A stretch of 64,000 bases of DNA from Oceanospirillaceae bacterium (GCA_015665455.1 JADFAD010000013.1:158888-222887); one strand, 5' to 3'; positions 35,597 to 44,914 are shown, counted from the stretch's first letter. The notes: a model not told the origin generated them from the letters alone. Made by a program: numbers and translations.

Positions 35597-37561
35597 ATGT
35601 TAAAACTACGGTTCGTTATTCTTTTTATTATAACCCTACTGCCAGCACATTTGTTGGCAAAACTTAACGCAAACCAACAAAGTTATATCGACGCAATAGA
35701 TGCGTTGAATGAAGGTCAAGTTGAGATCTTTGATAAACTCAGTCATTCCCTCTCAGACTACGTATTAAGTCCTTACCTTGAGTACGAGCGAATTCGATAC
35801 GGTAAGTATTCAGACGTCGATGCAATTCAAGCATTTATTGATAAGTACCCAGGTCAATCTCTAAGTCACCGATTAAAGCTAGAATGGTTACTTAGCTTCC
35901 CTGCTAAAAACGATTGGCAAGCACTATTAGATAATTACGACAGTACAATCTACTCAAGAAACCTTCGCTGCTATTACCTCAGAGCACTATATAAAACAGG
36001 AAGCAAAAAAGAAGCATTACAAGGTGCGCGTGATGTTTGGGTCGTTGGTCGATCCGCCCCTAAATCTTGCGACCCACTGTTCAAAGTATGGTTAAAATCC
36101 AGCTTTTTCAAAACGGACTATGCATACGAACGAGTTAAGTTATCCTTAAAAAAGGGCCGAACCTCTCTTGCAAGCTACTCTTCAAATTTCTTAAAGGGAG
36201 ATCAGAAAAAAGCGGCTTCAATGATGATTTGGGCGCATAAGAACCCTGGAATATTATCAAGCACAACGCGCTTTCCATCTGCGAACCCATACATGAAAGA
36301 TGCCGTTGTTCATGGCATAAAGCGAAGAGTAAGAAGAAAACCTGATGCTGCATTAGCCTATTGGAAAAAGCATCGCAATCGCTTTAACTTTTCACCTGAA
36401 ACGTCTCATCAGGTAGAACAGCGTATTTATCTTGGTTTGGCTCGCCAATACAATAAAAACGCTTCAAACCTGCTGTCTTCATTAAGCTCAGAATATGACT
36501 CTGAAAAAGTTCTTGAGTGGCAAATACGAGTAAGCCTACGCAACCGTGACTGGCCTTCTGTATCGCGTTGGATTAATGAGTTGGAAAGCACAGGTAATAT
36601 GGACGATGACTGGCTTTACTGGAAATATAAGTCGTTCCTAAATCAAAACCTTCAGCCAACTCAACTGGCAAAACAACAATTCATTAAGCTTTCTAAGCAA
36701 CGATCTTACTACGGGTTTCTTGCGGCAGAACTTCTTGGTAAATCACTGACACTGACAAATATTCCTGTTCCTATTACTCAGGACTTCCACAAAAAGATTA
36801 AGAACTTACCTGAGATCAGCCGAGCCAAAGAACTCATAGAAATCGGTCACTTACAGCGCGCCCACAAAGAATGGCAATTTGCAGTAAATAAGCTGGATCA
36901 ACAAGGCTTAATGGCTTTAGCTCGCGTCGCTAACGACTGGGGCTGGCACAACAGGGCAATACGAACAATCATTGATGCCAATCATTGGAACGATCTCTCT
37001 ATACGCTTTCCAATGCCTTATGAAAAATCATTCGGAAAAGCAGCCTCGACAGTAAAACTGCCTTCCTCCTGGCTTTTTGCCATCGCCCGACAAGAGAGCG
37101 CATTTTCTGAAAAAGCTAGATCAAGTGCAGGTGCTCGAGGTTTAATGCAATTAATGCCCGCAACGGCCAAACAAACAGCACGAAAAATAGGTCTTAAGAG
37201 CCGAGGAAACTCACTTTATGACCCAGAATTCAATATCAAGCTAGGTTCAAGCTACCTTTCTATGATGCATGATCGTTTTAAGAAAAATAGAGCGCTTGCA
37301 ACGGCCGCCTACAATGCAGGCCCTCATAGAGTGGATCGTTGGATTAAATCGGCTGTCGCCCTTCCTATCGATGCTTGGATAGAAACAATCCCCTATGATG
37401 AAACTCGTAGATACGTTAAGAACGTACTCGCTTTTGATGCCATCTATCAATATAAGCTGGGTGAAAAAAATCCGAAACTGTTCCTTCATCATGAGAAAGT
37501 ATTTTTAGGCAAACAAATTAAGAGCAGTTTAGAAGAATCCATAATAGCCTCTGCTGAATAA
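35597..37561 (+). CDS. slt: Soluble lytic murein transglycosylase
   Basis: Periplasmic enzyme of about 654 residues cutting the MurNAc-GlcNAc bond with 1,6-anhydro ring formation. Signal peptide: MLKLRFVILFIITLLPAHLLA (first 21). A long superhelical U/L domain of alpha repeats covers most of the protein, as in Slt70. The catalytic Glu is about residue 500 in RQESAFSEKARSSAGARGLMQL, followed by GSSYLSMM and AAYNAGPHRVDRW. I prefer the ATG at 35597 because it starts at the signal peptide; an ATG at 35534 would add 21 residues. Neither has a strong ribosome site. Confidence 0.88.
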   Translation: MLKLRFVILFIITLLPAHLLAKLNANQQSYIDAIDALNEGQVEIFDKLSHSLSDYVLSPYLEYERIRYGKYSDVDAIQAFIDKYPGQSLSHRLKLEWLLSFPAKNDWQALLDNYDSTIYSRNLRCYYLRALYKTGSKKEALQGARDVWVVGRSAPKSCDPLFKVWLKSSFFKTDYAYERVKLSLKKGRTSLASYSSNFLKGDQKKAASMMIWAHKNPGILSSTTRFPSANPYMKDAVVHGIKRRVRRKPDAALAYWKKHRNRFNFSPETSHQVEQRIYLGLARQYNKNASNLLSSLSSEYDSEKVLEWQIRVSLRNRDWPSVSRWINELESTGNMDDDWLYWKYKSFLNQNLQPTQLAKQQFIKLSKQRSYYGFLAAELLGKSLTLTNIPVPITQDFHKKIKNLPEISRAKELIEIGHLQRAHKEWQFAVNKLDQQGLMALARVANDWGWHNRAIRTIIDANHWNDLSIRFPMPYEKSFGKAASTVKLPSSWLFAIARQESAFSEKARSSAGARGLMQLMPATAKQTARKIGLKSRGNSLYDPEFNIKLGSSYLSMMHDRFKKNRALATAAYNAGPHRVDRWIKSAVALPIDAWIETIPYDETRRYVKNVLAFDAIYQYKLGEKNPKLFLHHEKVFLGKQIKSSLEESIIASAE

Positions 37562-37702
37562 GAGGCTTACTTTATTATCTAAACATTAGCCCTAGAACTG
37601 ATGATTTTGATAATAACTGAACGTATAAATATCACTTAGAAGAACAGATAACTTTCAATACCTTTCGACCCCAAGCAGGCTCTGCGGCTTAAAAACCTAA
37701 AA

Positions 37703-37742
37703 AGCTTAGAAAGCTTAGAAAGCTTAGAAAGCTTAGAAAGCT
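37703..37742 (+). repeat. 9-bp tandem repeat AGCTTAGAA
   Basis: Four exact copies of AGCTTAGAA (starts at 37703, 37712, 37721 and 37730) and a partial fifth. A degenerate copy may precede them. Confidence 0.95.
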
Positions 37743-37777
37743 CAAGAGCACAACGCTTTCACAGTTGAATTATCAAA

Positions 37778-37934
37778 TTAAATCAAAGAATTATTATTCT
37801 GAGGAATCTCCAGAGGGAAACCTAACACCATATAAATATCTTGCTCAGGCTCCACTAACGTAATATTTTTTTGTGCGTAGTTCTAACTCGTCAAGTGAAA
37901 TATTAAACGCTGCCCTTACCTCTCTAGTGTTGCA
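37778..37934 (-). pseudogene. Possible frameshifted gene remnant
   Basis: Read on the minus strand, one frame (from 37934) gives NTREVRAAFNISLDELELR and KKYYVSGA before a stop; a second frame from near an A7 run gives ITLVEPEQDIYMVLGFPLEI and ends at a TAA at 37778-37780. Both halves look protein-like and join at the A7 run, as if one frameshift broke the gene. The 5' part is missing or scrambled. It is not a known family to me. It could also be chance. Confidence 0.35.
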
Positions 37935-38029
37935 CTAAAGAAAACATACCTTGCGGAGCACTATAGGAAAGTAGACATGACCTCTTTCCGTTTTAGATTT
38001 CGAGATTAAACTCAGCAAGGCACTAAAGA

Positions 38030-38341
38030 TCATTCAGATTCTTTTGTTTTTAATCCATCCAGAAGATCTTCAGTTGATGTTGGCCAATCAGAAAATGGGA
38101 AAGGCTTCTGATTGCTGTTATAAGTCAAATATCTATAAATTTGAAAGTAATAACAACTAATACCGTCCCCGACTTGTCGCAATGTTTCATTGTCTTTATC
38201 CGTAATAACATGAAACAAAAATTGGGCAACCGCTATCAGTAAAAGGACGATGTCCAATACCTTATATATCACAACAAAAAATACCATAAAGACTAAACGA
38301 AGTAGCTTTTGTTCCAACTTTGCCTGATCATCAAAATTCAT
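38030..38341 (-). CDS. DUF4389 membrane protein
   Basis: A 103-residue protein of the DUF4389 family. It has a hydrophobic pair at about 15-45 (LLRLVFMVFFVVIYKVLDIVLLLIAVAQF) and the typical tail with QIYRYLTYNSNQKPFPFSDWP. Function unknown. It starts two bases after the gpsA stop, so it is translated with gpsA; this pairing is also seen in Pseudomonas. Confidence 0.85.
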   Translation of the reverse strand: MNFDDQAKLEQKLLRLVFMVFFVVIYKVLDIVLLLIAVAQFLFHVITDKDNETLRQVGDGISCYYFQIYRYLTYNSNQKPFPFSDWPTSTEDLLDGLKTKESE

Positions 38342-38343
38342 AA

Positions 38344-39369
38344 TTACTTACCGTCCTTTAACGTAAACTCTACATCCTGTTTATGCGCACCTAACATCAA
38401 GCCTCGCGCAACCTCTTTCACCGTAGCCCCATCAAAAAGAACCTGATATAAACCTGAAACTAATGGCATATAAACTTCCATATCTTCTGATTTATCACGC
38501 ACAATCTTCAATGTATTAATGCCCTCAGCGACTTCGCCTAACTCATCTACGGCTTCTTCTAAGTTTTTTCCTTGCCCAATCGCGTAACCAACACGGTAGT
38601 TACGACTCAGAGGAGACATACAAGTCACAATCAAGTCACCTACGCCAGACAAGCCTAAGAATGTCATTGGGTTCGCTCCCAACTGGACCGCAAATCGACT
38701 CATCTCAGCTAAGCTTCGAGTAATTAGCATGCTCTTCGTGTTTTCACCAAGTCCTAATGCCGCTGCTAAACCTGAAATAATAGCGTAGATGTTTTTTAGG
38801 GCTCCACCAAGTTCAACGCCGTAATTATCGTTACTGGCATAGACTCGAAAATAGTCATTGCCTAGAATTTCTTGGATAAGCTGACAATGCGACTCATTCG
38901 AAGAAGCAACAACCGAAGCCGTTAAATGACGTTTCGCGATTTCTTTCGCAAGATTGGGACCACTTAAGACACCGACAGATTCCGTAGATAACTCTTCTCT
39001 GATGATTTCACTCATCAACCTAAAGGACTCACCTTCAATGCCTTTAGTTGTGCTAATAAATATTTGATTGGGGTTAATAAATGGCTTTATACGAGAAACC
39101 ACATCACGAAAGGACTTACTTGGAATCGAAACAAAGACAACGTGTGCGTCAGTCACTGCTTCAGCCAGATCATTCGTAGGAATTAAGTTTAAGCTTAATT
39201 CATAATCAGGCATGTATCGTTTATTTTGGCGAGTCAATTTAATTTCTTCGACAGACTCTTTACTACGCATCCATTGGTATACTTGATGCCCATTTTCAGC
39301 CGCAATATTAGATATTGCTGTTCCGAAACTGCCGCCACCTAAGACAGCGACCTTGACTGCTCCAGTCAT
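38344..39369 (-). CDS. gpsA: Glycerol-3-phosphate dehydrogenase (NAD(P)+)
   Basis: Makes sn-glycerol 3-phosphate from dihydroxyacetone phosphate for phospholipids. Length 341 residues. The Rossmann motif is [16 protein letters not shown], then [14 protein letters not shown], the active-site Lys in [12 protein letters not shown], and [16 protein letters not shown] lies six bases before the ATG. It is the third gene of a set with rssB and the STAS gene. Confidence 0.96.
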   Translation of the reverse strand: MTGAVKVAVLGGGSFGTAISNIAAENGHQVYQWMRSKESVEEIKLTRQNKRYMPDYELSLNLIPTNDLAEAVTDAHVVFVSIPSKSFRDVVSRIKPFINPNQIFISTTKGIEGESFRLMSEIIREELSTESVGVLSGPNLAKEIAKRHLTASVVASSNESHCQLIQEILGNDYFRVYASNDNYGVELGGALKNIYAIISGLAAALGLGENTKSMLITRSLAEMSRFAVQLGANPMTFLGLSGVGDLIVTCMSPLSRNYRVGYAIGQGKNLEEAVDELGEVAEGINTLKIVRDKSEDMEVYMPLVSGLYQVLFDGATVKEVARGLMLGAHKQDVEFTLKDGK

Positions 39370-39387
39370 CTAACGTCCTATATTCAA

Positions 39388-39882
39388 TTAATTATGCTTA
39401 CCTTCACCTTCAAGGGTGTAGACCAACTCCCTAAAGGTTTCTTTATTAGAGTCATTCATTTCCATTAAAATCTTATGAGCTTCGAGTACCTTTGCATGCA
39501 CTAAAGTTTCTGATCCAGCAATCACTGGAAGCTCATTAAGTTGAGATACATTGGAAACGGGACTGTCTAAAATCACAAAAACTCGATGAAAGCCCATGCT
39601 TTCAAGAATACGAGTTATATCTTGATTGGTTGAAACAATAACAGGAATAAGATTGTACTTTTTACGGGCAAGAACAGATATCTTAGCCAATAACCCCAAT
39701 GAAGTACTATCAATACCTTCTGTTTCTGTAAGGTCGATCAAAATAGCGTTTAACAAATTGCTGCAACACATAGATTCTAGAAAATCATCTAGAGTTGCAC
39801 ACAAAGTCAGTCGTACATCACCTATAAATTTAAGAATGTACGTACCGCTATTCTCCGAAACGAGAATTTTACCGTTTTCCAT
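39388..39882 (-). CDS. STAS-domain anti-sigma factor antagonist
   Basis: A 164-residue STAS protein. LIDLTETEGIDSTSLGLLAKI carries the conserved Ser in DST-S, the residue phosphorylated in partner-switching proteins. The last 55 residues extend beyond the STAS domain. It starts one base after the rssB-like stop (TAGCATG), so translation is coupled. By family it should be dephosphorylated by the neighbouring phosphatase and bind an anti-sigma factor, but no such kinase gene is visible here. Confidence 0.88.
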   Translation of the reverse strand: MENGKILVSENSGTYILKFIGDVRLTLCATLDDFLESMCCSNLLNAILIDLTETEGIDSTSLGLLAKISVLARKKYNLIPVIVSTNQDITRILESMGFHRVFVILDSPVSNVSQLNELPVIAGSETLVHAKVLEAHKILMEMNDSNKETFRELVYTLEGEGKHN

Positions 39883-39883
39883 G

Positions 39884-41068
39884 CTACATCCGGCGAGTCA
39901 AACTAAAAATTGCAATATCATCAGGCGCATCCTGGATGTTATCCAACCGTAAGCGCTCACAAATTTCTTCAATGCTGTTAGTCCCTGCTTTTACAATTTC
40001 GAGCAGCATCTGTTCTTTTTCAGCTAGGCTTTTATCTTCTAGAATCTCCAAGATCCCATCAGAAAAAGTTAAAAGCGAGAAGTCTTCAGGAAGGTCTGTA
40101 ATCGTTTTCTGACTGAATTCCGCTTCTTCGAATAAGCCTACTGCAAAACCACCATCATTGGAAAGAAATTCACACTTCCCCCCACGCTTAACGATAGGCA
40201 GAGGTAAATGACCACCAATACTGTATACCAAAGAATGTTCAACAATATCCAAGACACCATAAAAGATGGTCAGATGTTTACCCATTCCTGTCTCTAGAAG
40301 TTCTTTATTAATTCGTTCAAGAACCTTAGAAGGCTGGAGAATATCATCTTTACCGTTCTTCGTGTACGCCTTTCTCAAGCGAACCGTTAAGTTCTTCAAT
40401 AGTACAGTAACAAAGGCCGAAGACGCACCATGACCTGATACATCAGCCATATACAGTAGAATTTTATCATCGGTAATTCGAAAGTAATCAACGAAATCAC
40501 CACTTAGATATAAAGAGGGAAAGAGCCGATGCTCAATGAAATACTCTCCCGCTTGATATTTCTCTCTAGGAAGCATTCGCTGCTGAATATGACGCCCAGC
40601 TTTTTGATCTTGCTTAAGTAGAGATATACGCTCCCTCAGCTCTAAATTAGCAGACTCTAATTCTTCTCTGTATATCCTATTCTGATCAATCAGCTTTCGT
40701 CGCTCTAAGTTTTTCTCAACCGAATGAACAAGGATTTCCATGTCAACTACGGGCTTAACGATGTAATCAGATGCACCTAACCTAATCGCTTGCACTACAT
40801 CCGTCATCACTCCCGCACCTGAAACTACAATGACAGGCGTATCAGACGACATCTCTTTAATATTTGATAGGACAGTCAATCCATCCATTTTCGGCATTCT
40901 AAGATCGCACAAAACGATGTCTGGATTTTCAACTTGAAATAACTTCAGTCCGCTTTCACCATCTTCCGCTTGATAAACTTGATAACCACTGTCATCTAAG
41001 TATGCAACGAGGCTCTCTCTAACGGCATCGTCATCATCAATAATTAAAATTTTCCCCGGCGCTACCAT
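39884..41068 (-). CDS. rssB: Response regulator with PP2C phosphatase (RssB-like)
   Basis: A 394-residue protein: receiver 1-125 (ILIIDDDDAVRES; acceptor Asp in IVLCDLRMPKMDG; Lys in IVKPVVD), coiled-coil link 135-170, and a SpoIIE-type PP2C domain (SGDFVDYF, YMADVSGHGASSA, FSDGILEI, DDIAIFSL). The metal-binding Asp residues are in SGDF, ADVSGHG, SDG and PDDIA. In Pseudomonas the equivalent RssB and STAS partner control RpoS stability. It probably dephosphorylates the STAS protein downstream. Confidence 0.9.
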   Translation of the reverse strand: MVAPGKILIIDDDDAVRESLVAYLDDSGYQVYQAEDGESGLKLFQVENPDIVLCDLRMPKMDGLTVLSNIKEMSSDTPVIVVSGAGVMTDVVQAIRLGASDYIVKPVVDMEILVHSVEKNLERRKLIDQNRIYREELESANLELRERISLLKQDQKAGRHIQQRMLPREKYQAGEYFIEHRLFPSLYLSGDFVDYFRITDDKILLYMADVSGHGASSAFVTVLLKNLTVRLRKAYTKNGKDDILQPSKVLERINKELLETGMGKHLTIFYGVLDIVEHSLVYSIGGHLPLPIVKRGGKCEFLSNDGGFAVGLFEEAEFSQKTITDLPEDFSLLTFSDGILEILEDKSLAEKEQMLLEIVKAGTNSIEEICERLRLDNIQDAPDDIAIFSLTRRM

Positions 41069-41365
41069 CTAGTAAAATACCTTTATATAGTTAACTTAGG
41101 TCATGATCATCAAAAGCAATTCGTACATCCATTTTGCCTAATCTTCATGTCCTCTATTGTTTTTCTTCTTTTGTAGACTAGTTTAGCGTTATGCAACAAA
41201 TAAGCATACCAATCTATGTAAATGACAAACAGTGCACAATTTCACAGAAAGTTGCTTCATCTTATCCGACAAATTTTGTCCTTTCTTTACAGAGAGCTAA
41301 ACTAGCAGTATAAAGTTACCTATTCATGGATATAAAAATAAATACCGAAAACTGAGGTATTGAGA
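41069..41365. other. Divergent control region, rssB and PilZ genes
   Basis: About 300 bases with no gene. It is AT-rich and must hold the two divergent promoters. I see no clear operator or terminator in it. Confidence 0.55.
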
Positions 41366-41662
41366 ATGTTAGCTCGCGATTACCAAGAAAAAAGAAACTT
41401 CATCCGGATGCAAATGGATGTACAAGCAACAATTACCCTTAAACACGAAGGCGCCTTGATAAAAGCTCGATGCTTAGATTTAAGTGGGAATGGTATGCTA
41501 ATTATGTCACCAGAACCGGTGCCAGAAGATTCAATCTTTAATATTGTTATTTCTTCCACTCGACCAAATTTGCCCCCTCTTGAAGCAGTGGTCAAGGCTA
41601 TGCGCTGCATCGAGAAGGATGACCAATATGAAATTGGCGTAATCATCGAAGATATAAATTAA
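41366..41662 (+). CDS. PilZ-domain c-di-GMP-binding protein
   Basis: A 98-residue single PilZ domain. The two c-di-GMP motifs are intact: RxxxR in RNFIRM and D-x-S-x-x-G in CLDLSGNGM. The rest is a beta barrel. It should sense c-di-GMP and act on a partner. The ATG at 41366 has GAGGT seven bases upstream; a TTG six bases earlier is less likely. It lies divergent from the rssB-STAS-gpsA group, as in some Pseudomonas. Confidence 0.9.
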   Translation: MLARDYQEKRNFIRMQMDVQATITLKHEGALIKARCLDLSGNGMLIMSPEPVPEDSIFNIVISSTRPNLPPLEAVVKAMRCIEKDDQYEIGVIIEDIN

Positions 41663-41670
41663 GAACAACA

Positions 41671-41697
41671 AAAAGGGCTCATCATGAGCCCTTTTTA
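41671..41697. terminator. Bidirectional terminator, PilZ/mlaA
   Basis: AAAAGGGCTC / GAGCCCTTTTT hairpin with a short loop in the 64-base gap between the convergent genes. Confidence 0.92.
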
Positions 41698-41726
41698 TAA
41701 GTCTTTCTTTATTTATAGTAATGTCT

Positions 41727-42458
41727 TTATTCAGGCAAGTCTTCGAATTCGTCCATTGAATCTGCGAACGGGTCTTCTACCTGACCATCCTTCACTTGAT
41801 ATTCCCTACTCTGTAGATATGCATCTCTAATAAAGACATATTTATCATCACCAAAGATAACGTTCTCAGCGGCCAATAAATCCGCTCGTTTATCAATTGC
41901 CTTAACCCCTGTCATTCCCCAACGAGCATCCCGATGAAACTCCTCGTTTAGCGGGTCATAATTCAAAGGATCTGTATAGGTATCAGCAAATCGACCTGTA
42001 GTATCCCTTACTGTGCTTGGACCAAAGAAAGGCAACATAAGGTAAGGCCCATTAGGTACACCCCAGTAACCAAGGGTTTGACCAAAATCTTCGTCTCTTA
42101 CATGAATTCCTGCATCCGATGCAATATCAACCAAACCAAACCAGCCAACCGTCGAGTTGAGAGCAAAGCGAGTCACACTGACCCCCGCATCAGCAAATTT
42201 CAGTTGAAGTAAACTATTCGCTGTATTTTCAACCTCTCCTAGATTCTTAAAAAAGTTGGTGATACCCGCATCGACCAAACTCGGCGTAACCGCTCGATAA
42301 CCAACAGCAACAGGTCTTGCAATATATTCGTCCAACCATTCATTCATAGCAAAAATACTACGATTGAAAGACTCCCAAGGATCTGTATCACCTTCCTCTG
42401 ATGAATACACATTAAAAGACAACAAGCTCATAAGAGCGAAAGGCAGTAACTTTTTCAA
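41727..42458 (-). CDS. mlaA: MlaA/VacJ family outer-membrane lipid protein
   Basis: Member of the Mla system that takes misplaced phospholipids from the outer membrane. Family marks: DPWESFNRSIFAMNEWLDEY, NFFKNLGEV, and FGQTLGYWGVPNGPYLMLPFFGPSTVRD. I start it at TTG 42458, where AAGGA lies seven bases upstream and the protein opens as the signal peptide MKKLLPFALMSLLSFNVYSS; an ATG at 42482 gives eight more charged residues. No lipobox Cys is present, so it may not be a lipoprotein. 243 residues. Confidence 0.88.
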   Translation of the reverse strand: MKKLLPFALMSLLSFNVYSSEEGDTDPWESFNRSIFAMNEWLDEYIARPVAVGYRAVTPSLVDAGITNFFKNLGEVENTANSLLQLKFADAGVSVTRFALNSTVGWFGLVDIASDAGIHVRDEDFGQTLGYWGVPNGPYLMLPFFGPSTVRDTTGRFADTYTDPLNYDPLNEEFHRDARWGMTGVKAIDKRADLLAAENVIFGDDKYVFIRDAYLQSREYQVKDGQVEDPFADSMDEFEDLPE

Positions 42459-42567
42459 TCTTCTATCCTTAAATTCAAACATATCCAACAGACGATAAAG
42501 CTACCGATTGATCCCGTAGATTACAAGGGCAAAAGTCTTAATTTGACTTTTGAATACACAGAAAAGC

Positions 42568-42592
42568 AAAAAGGGACCCGAAGGCCCCTTTT
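42568..42592 (-). terminator. Intrinsic terminator after porin gene
   Basis: Minus-strand hairpin GGGGCC/GGTCCC closed by a TTCG tetraloop and followed by a T run, 24 bases past the stop. Confidence 0.9.
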
Positions 42593-42615
42593 AACTTACT
42601 GCTGTCTTATTGATC

Positions 42616-43608
42616 TTAGAACTTCTGCTCTAGACCTAGACCGTATACAGTGTACTCATCATCACCGTCGTTTTCACCGTCAGCGTAGTAAACGTAAGTT
42701 TTAGTTTTCTTGCCTAGCTTGTAGTCAACGCCCAAAGTGAAAAGTTCGCCACCTTCACCATCAATGTTGCCCTTAGCATCTACACTCTGATCAGAACTGA
42801 TGTACTGACCTTTTAGAGTCACTTTATCCATCTTGTAAGCAGCACTTACTAAGAAACCGTCTTCATCGTAATCTTTGTTAGATTCCAACTCACCTTCAGA
42901 CGTTTGGTACAAAGCACCTAACGTAAGCGCATTGATTTTATAGCCAGCAACAGCACGGATTGTGCTAATGCCTTTGTTTTCAGTTAAATCGTTATCGTAT
43001 GCTAACGCTGCATAGAAAGGTTGCTTCTTATATTTCTTATCACCCGCAGTAATTGCAATAGAAGTACCTTCTGCAATACCGTCACGCTCATTATCATCTG
43101 CATCAGTAGCACCATCACCCACTTCGATCATAGTGTTAATAGTGAACATATTTGCGAATTTAGGCGATGTGTAGTTGATTGCATTATCCTGACGGTTTTC
43201 ACCATCAAGGAGAAGATTCATGTCAACGATATCGCTGAACAAGTCAACTTTACCTTGAGCTTTCTTAAGCGGTGTATCCATGTTACCTAGCTTCAAAGTA
43301 CCGAAGCCACCTTTAAGACCCACAAAAATATCACGCTGCTTGAATGTATCATCTGATTCTCCACCGTCTTCTTGATCTGGAGAAATTTCATATTCCATTT
43401 GGTAAATAGCAGTTAAACCGTAATCTAATTCTGCATCGCCTTTAAAACCTAAACGTGATGCGTGGCTTTCCAATTCCCAAGTGTCTTCACCAGTATCAAC
43501 ATTACGAACAGATACATTTAACTTACCGTAGATAGTTGCATCAGCTATAGCAACACCAGGAACAGCTACTGCAGCAGCGATTGCGAATGGTAGTAGTTTA
43601 CGCTTCAT
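42616..43608 (-). CDS. Gram-negative outer-membrane porin
   Basis: A 330-residue porin, trimeric beta-barrel type. Signal peptide MKRKLLPFAIAAAVAVPGVAIA is cut before DATIYGKLNVSV. SRLGFKGDAEL, TAIYQMEYEIS and DIFVGLKGGFGTLKLGN are the typical early strands, and it ends with EQKF (terminal Phe, needed for BAM). Aspartate-rich loops suggest cation selectivity. Codon choice is that of a highly expressed gene. It has its own terminator, and 280 bases upstream hold its control region. Confidence 0.94.
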   Translation of the reverse strand: MKRKLLPFAIAAAVAVPGVAIADATIYGKLNVSVRNVDTGEDTWELESHASRLGFKGDAELDYGLTAIYQMEYEISPDQEDGGESDDTFKQRDIFVGLKGGFGTLKLGNMDTPLKKAQGKVDLFSDIVDMNLLLDGENRQDNAINYTSPKFANMFTINTMIEVGDGATDADDNERDGIAEGTSIAITAGDKKYKKQPFYAALAYDNDLTENKGISTIRAVAGYKINALTLGALYQTSEGELESNKDYDEDGFLVSAAYKMDKVTLKGQYISSDQSVDAKGNIDGEGGELFTLGVDYKLGKKTKTYVYYADGENDGDDEYTVYGLGLEQKF

Positions 43609-43889
43609 TTTATGCTTCCCAATTATAAATATATTAAGTGCTTAGTTTTAAACTCGAGCTAGAGCCTGAGCTCATTCGATGAAGCGTATTCTTAGCTAGT
43701 AATGTTACAAAAGAATAAAAATTTCATTACAAATATATTTCAGTTATAAAAAAGTCATTTAGTTCCCTAAATTTACGGTTGACCATTCTATTTGTATTCA
43801 TGGGCTAGGAGCAGCCGAAAAATAACGCTAGAATCCCACCCCTTCAATGGATCAATAATTCCAACGGTTTCTTCAGGAAATTTCTTTTT
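43609..43889. other. Porin/lpxL divergent control region
   Basis: AT-rich region with no gene. TTACAAA occurs at 43705 and 43727, 22 bases apart, the sort of spacing seen for tandem regulator half-sites, but no known motif is met. It must hold the porin promoter. Confidence 0.4.
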
Positions 43890-44804
43890 ATGGCTAAAAA
43901 ACATAAGTTTAAACCGCTATGGCACCCAGCACTTATCCCGTCATGGCTAATGGTTTTTCTCTTATTTTGCATATCCCTACTGCCTATGAGCTGGAAGCAA
44001 TCTCTAGGCGAAAAGCTTGGCCGATTTGGCTTTAAGAAGCTAAAAGGTAGAACTAAAGTAGGCAAAAAAAACATCGCTGCTTGTTTTCCTGAATTAAGCG
44101 ATCAAGAACAATCTAAACTTGTAGAAGATACTTTTATTGCATGTTCGAAAGGTTTTCTAGAAACCACCCATTCCTGGTGGAGAGACGTAACACCCTACGT
44201 GGATAACGTAATCATTACAGGTCAAGAACACTTAGAAGAAGCTCAAAACAGAGGAAAAGGAGTTCTGCTTTTAGGCGGCCACTTTAGTATTTTTGATCTG
44301 GCCCTTCCCTTTTTCGCAGCACGCATGGACAAACCCGGGTACATGTATAGGCCAAACGATAATCCTGTTATTGACAGAATGATTGAACGAGGCCGCCGCC
44401 GACATTACGGCATACAAGGCTTCGATAAACGCCGCCTAAAAGATATGATTCAATACATAAAAGAAGGTGGAGCGGTCTGGTATGCGGCCGATCAAGACTT
44501 CGGGAAAAAATGCGAAGTATTTGTGCCTTTCTTTGGTGTTAATGCTGGCTGCATTACAACACCCAGCTGGATTGCTAACGAGTCCGGCGCAACAGTCATG
44601 CAAGTCAGTCAATTTCGCCATCCAAACGGTCAATACGAGATTGCGTTCTCACCTATCCTAGAAGGCTTTGGGGAAAACCCTGAGCAAGACGCTAAAGACT
44701 GGAATGAACAACTTGAATTAGCCATCCGCCGTTACCCAGACCAATATCTATGGCTGCATAAGCGTTTTAAAACTCGTAAAAAGGGTGAGAAGCCCTTCTA
44801 TTGA
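43890..44804 (+). CDS. lpxL: Lipid A acyltransferase, LpxL/LpxM family
   Basis: A 304-residue inner-membrane acyltransferase adding a secondary acyl chain to lipid A precursor. An N-terminal membrane segment (about 14-34) is followed by the HX4D motif, His131 and Asp136 in LLGGHFSIFDLALP. MYRPNDNPVIDRMIERGRRRHYG and WYAADQDFG are further family marks, as is YLWLHKRFKTR at the end. LpxL or LpxM cannot be told from this. Confidence 0.92.
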   Translation: MAKKHKFKPLWHPALIPSWLMVFLLFCISLLPMSWKQSLGEKLGRFGFKKLKGRTKVGKKNIAACFPELSDQEQSKLVEDTFIACSKGFLETTHSWWRDVTPYVDNVIITGQEHLEEAQNRGKGVLLLGGHFSIFDLALPFFAARMDKPGYMYRPNDNPVIDRMIERGRRRHYGIQGFDKRRLKDMIQYIKEGGAVWYAADQDFGKKCEVFVPFFGVNAGCITTPSWIANESGATVMQVSQFRHPNGQYEIAFSPILEGFGENPEQDAKDWNEQLELAIRRYPDQYLWLHKRFKTRKKGEKPFY

Positions 44805-44818
44805 TCTGAAACTTCAAC

Positions 44819-44846
44819 AAAAAGAGCCTGAAAAGGTTCTTTTTTC
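44819..44846 (+). terminator. Intrinsic terminator after lpxL
   Basis: AAAGAGCC / GGTTCTTT stem (one G-T pair) with a short loop and T run, 15 bases past the stop. Confidence 0.75.
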
Positions 44847-44914
44847 ATTTAAACGTCTCTAATTTCCGTTGATCTGTTAGAATGCCCACTGTTTCATTCT
44901 AAGGGTGTTTTTCC

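Larger units (their letters stand above)
37562..38029. other. Gene-free stretch with repeat and possible remnant
   Basis: About 470 bases lie between slt and the DUF4389 gene. They hold a 9-base tandem repeat (37703-37742) and a minus-strand segment (37778-37934) that reads as a broken gene. No RNA gene or strong terminator is seen. The rest shows nothing I can assign. Confidence 0.6.

Noticed and set aside
41100-41115. Palindromic ATGATCAT near the rssB start as an FNR site
   Set aside because: Does not meet TTGATNNNNATCAA; short palindromes like this are common.
41310-41335. TAAAGTTA upstream of the PilZ gene as a sigma-28 promoter
   Set aside because: The possible -10 is too close (seven bases instead of about eleven) and matches poorly.
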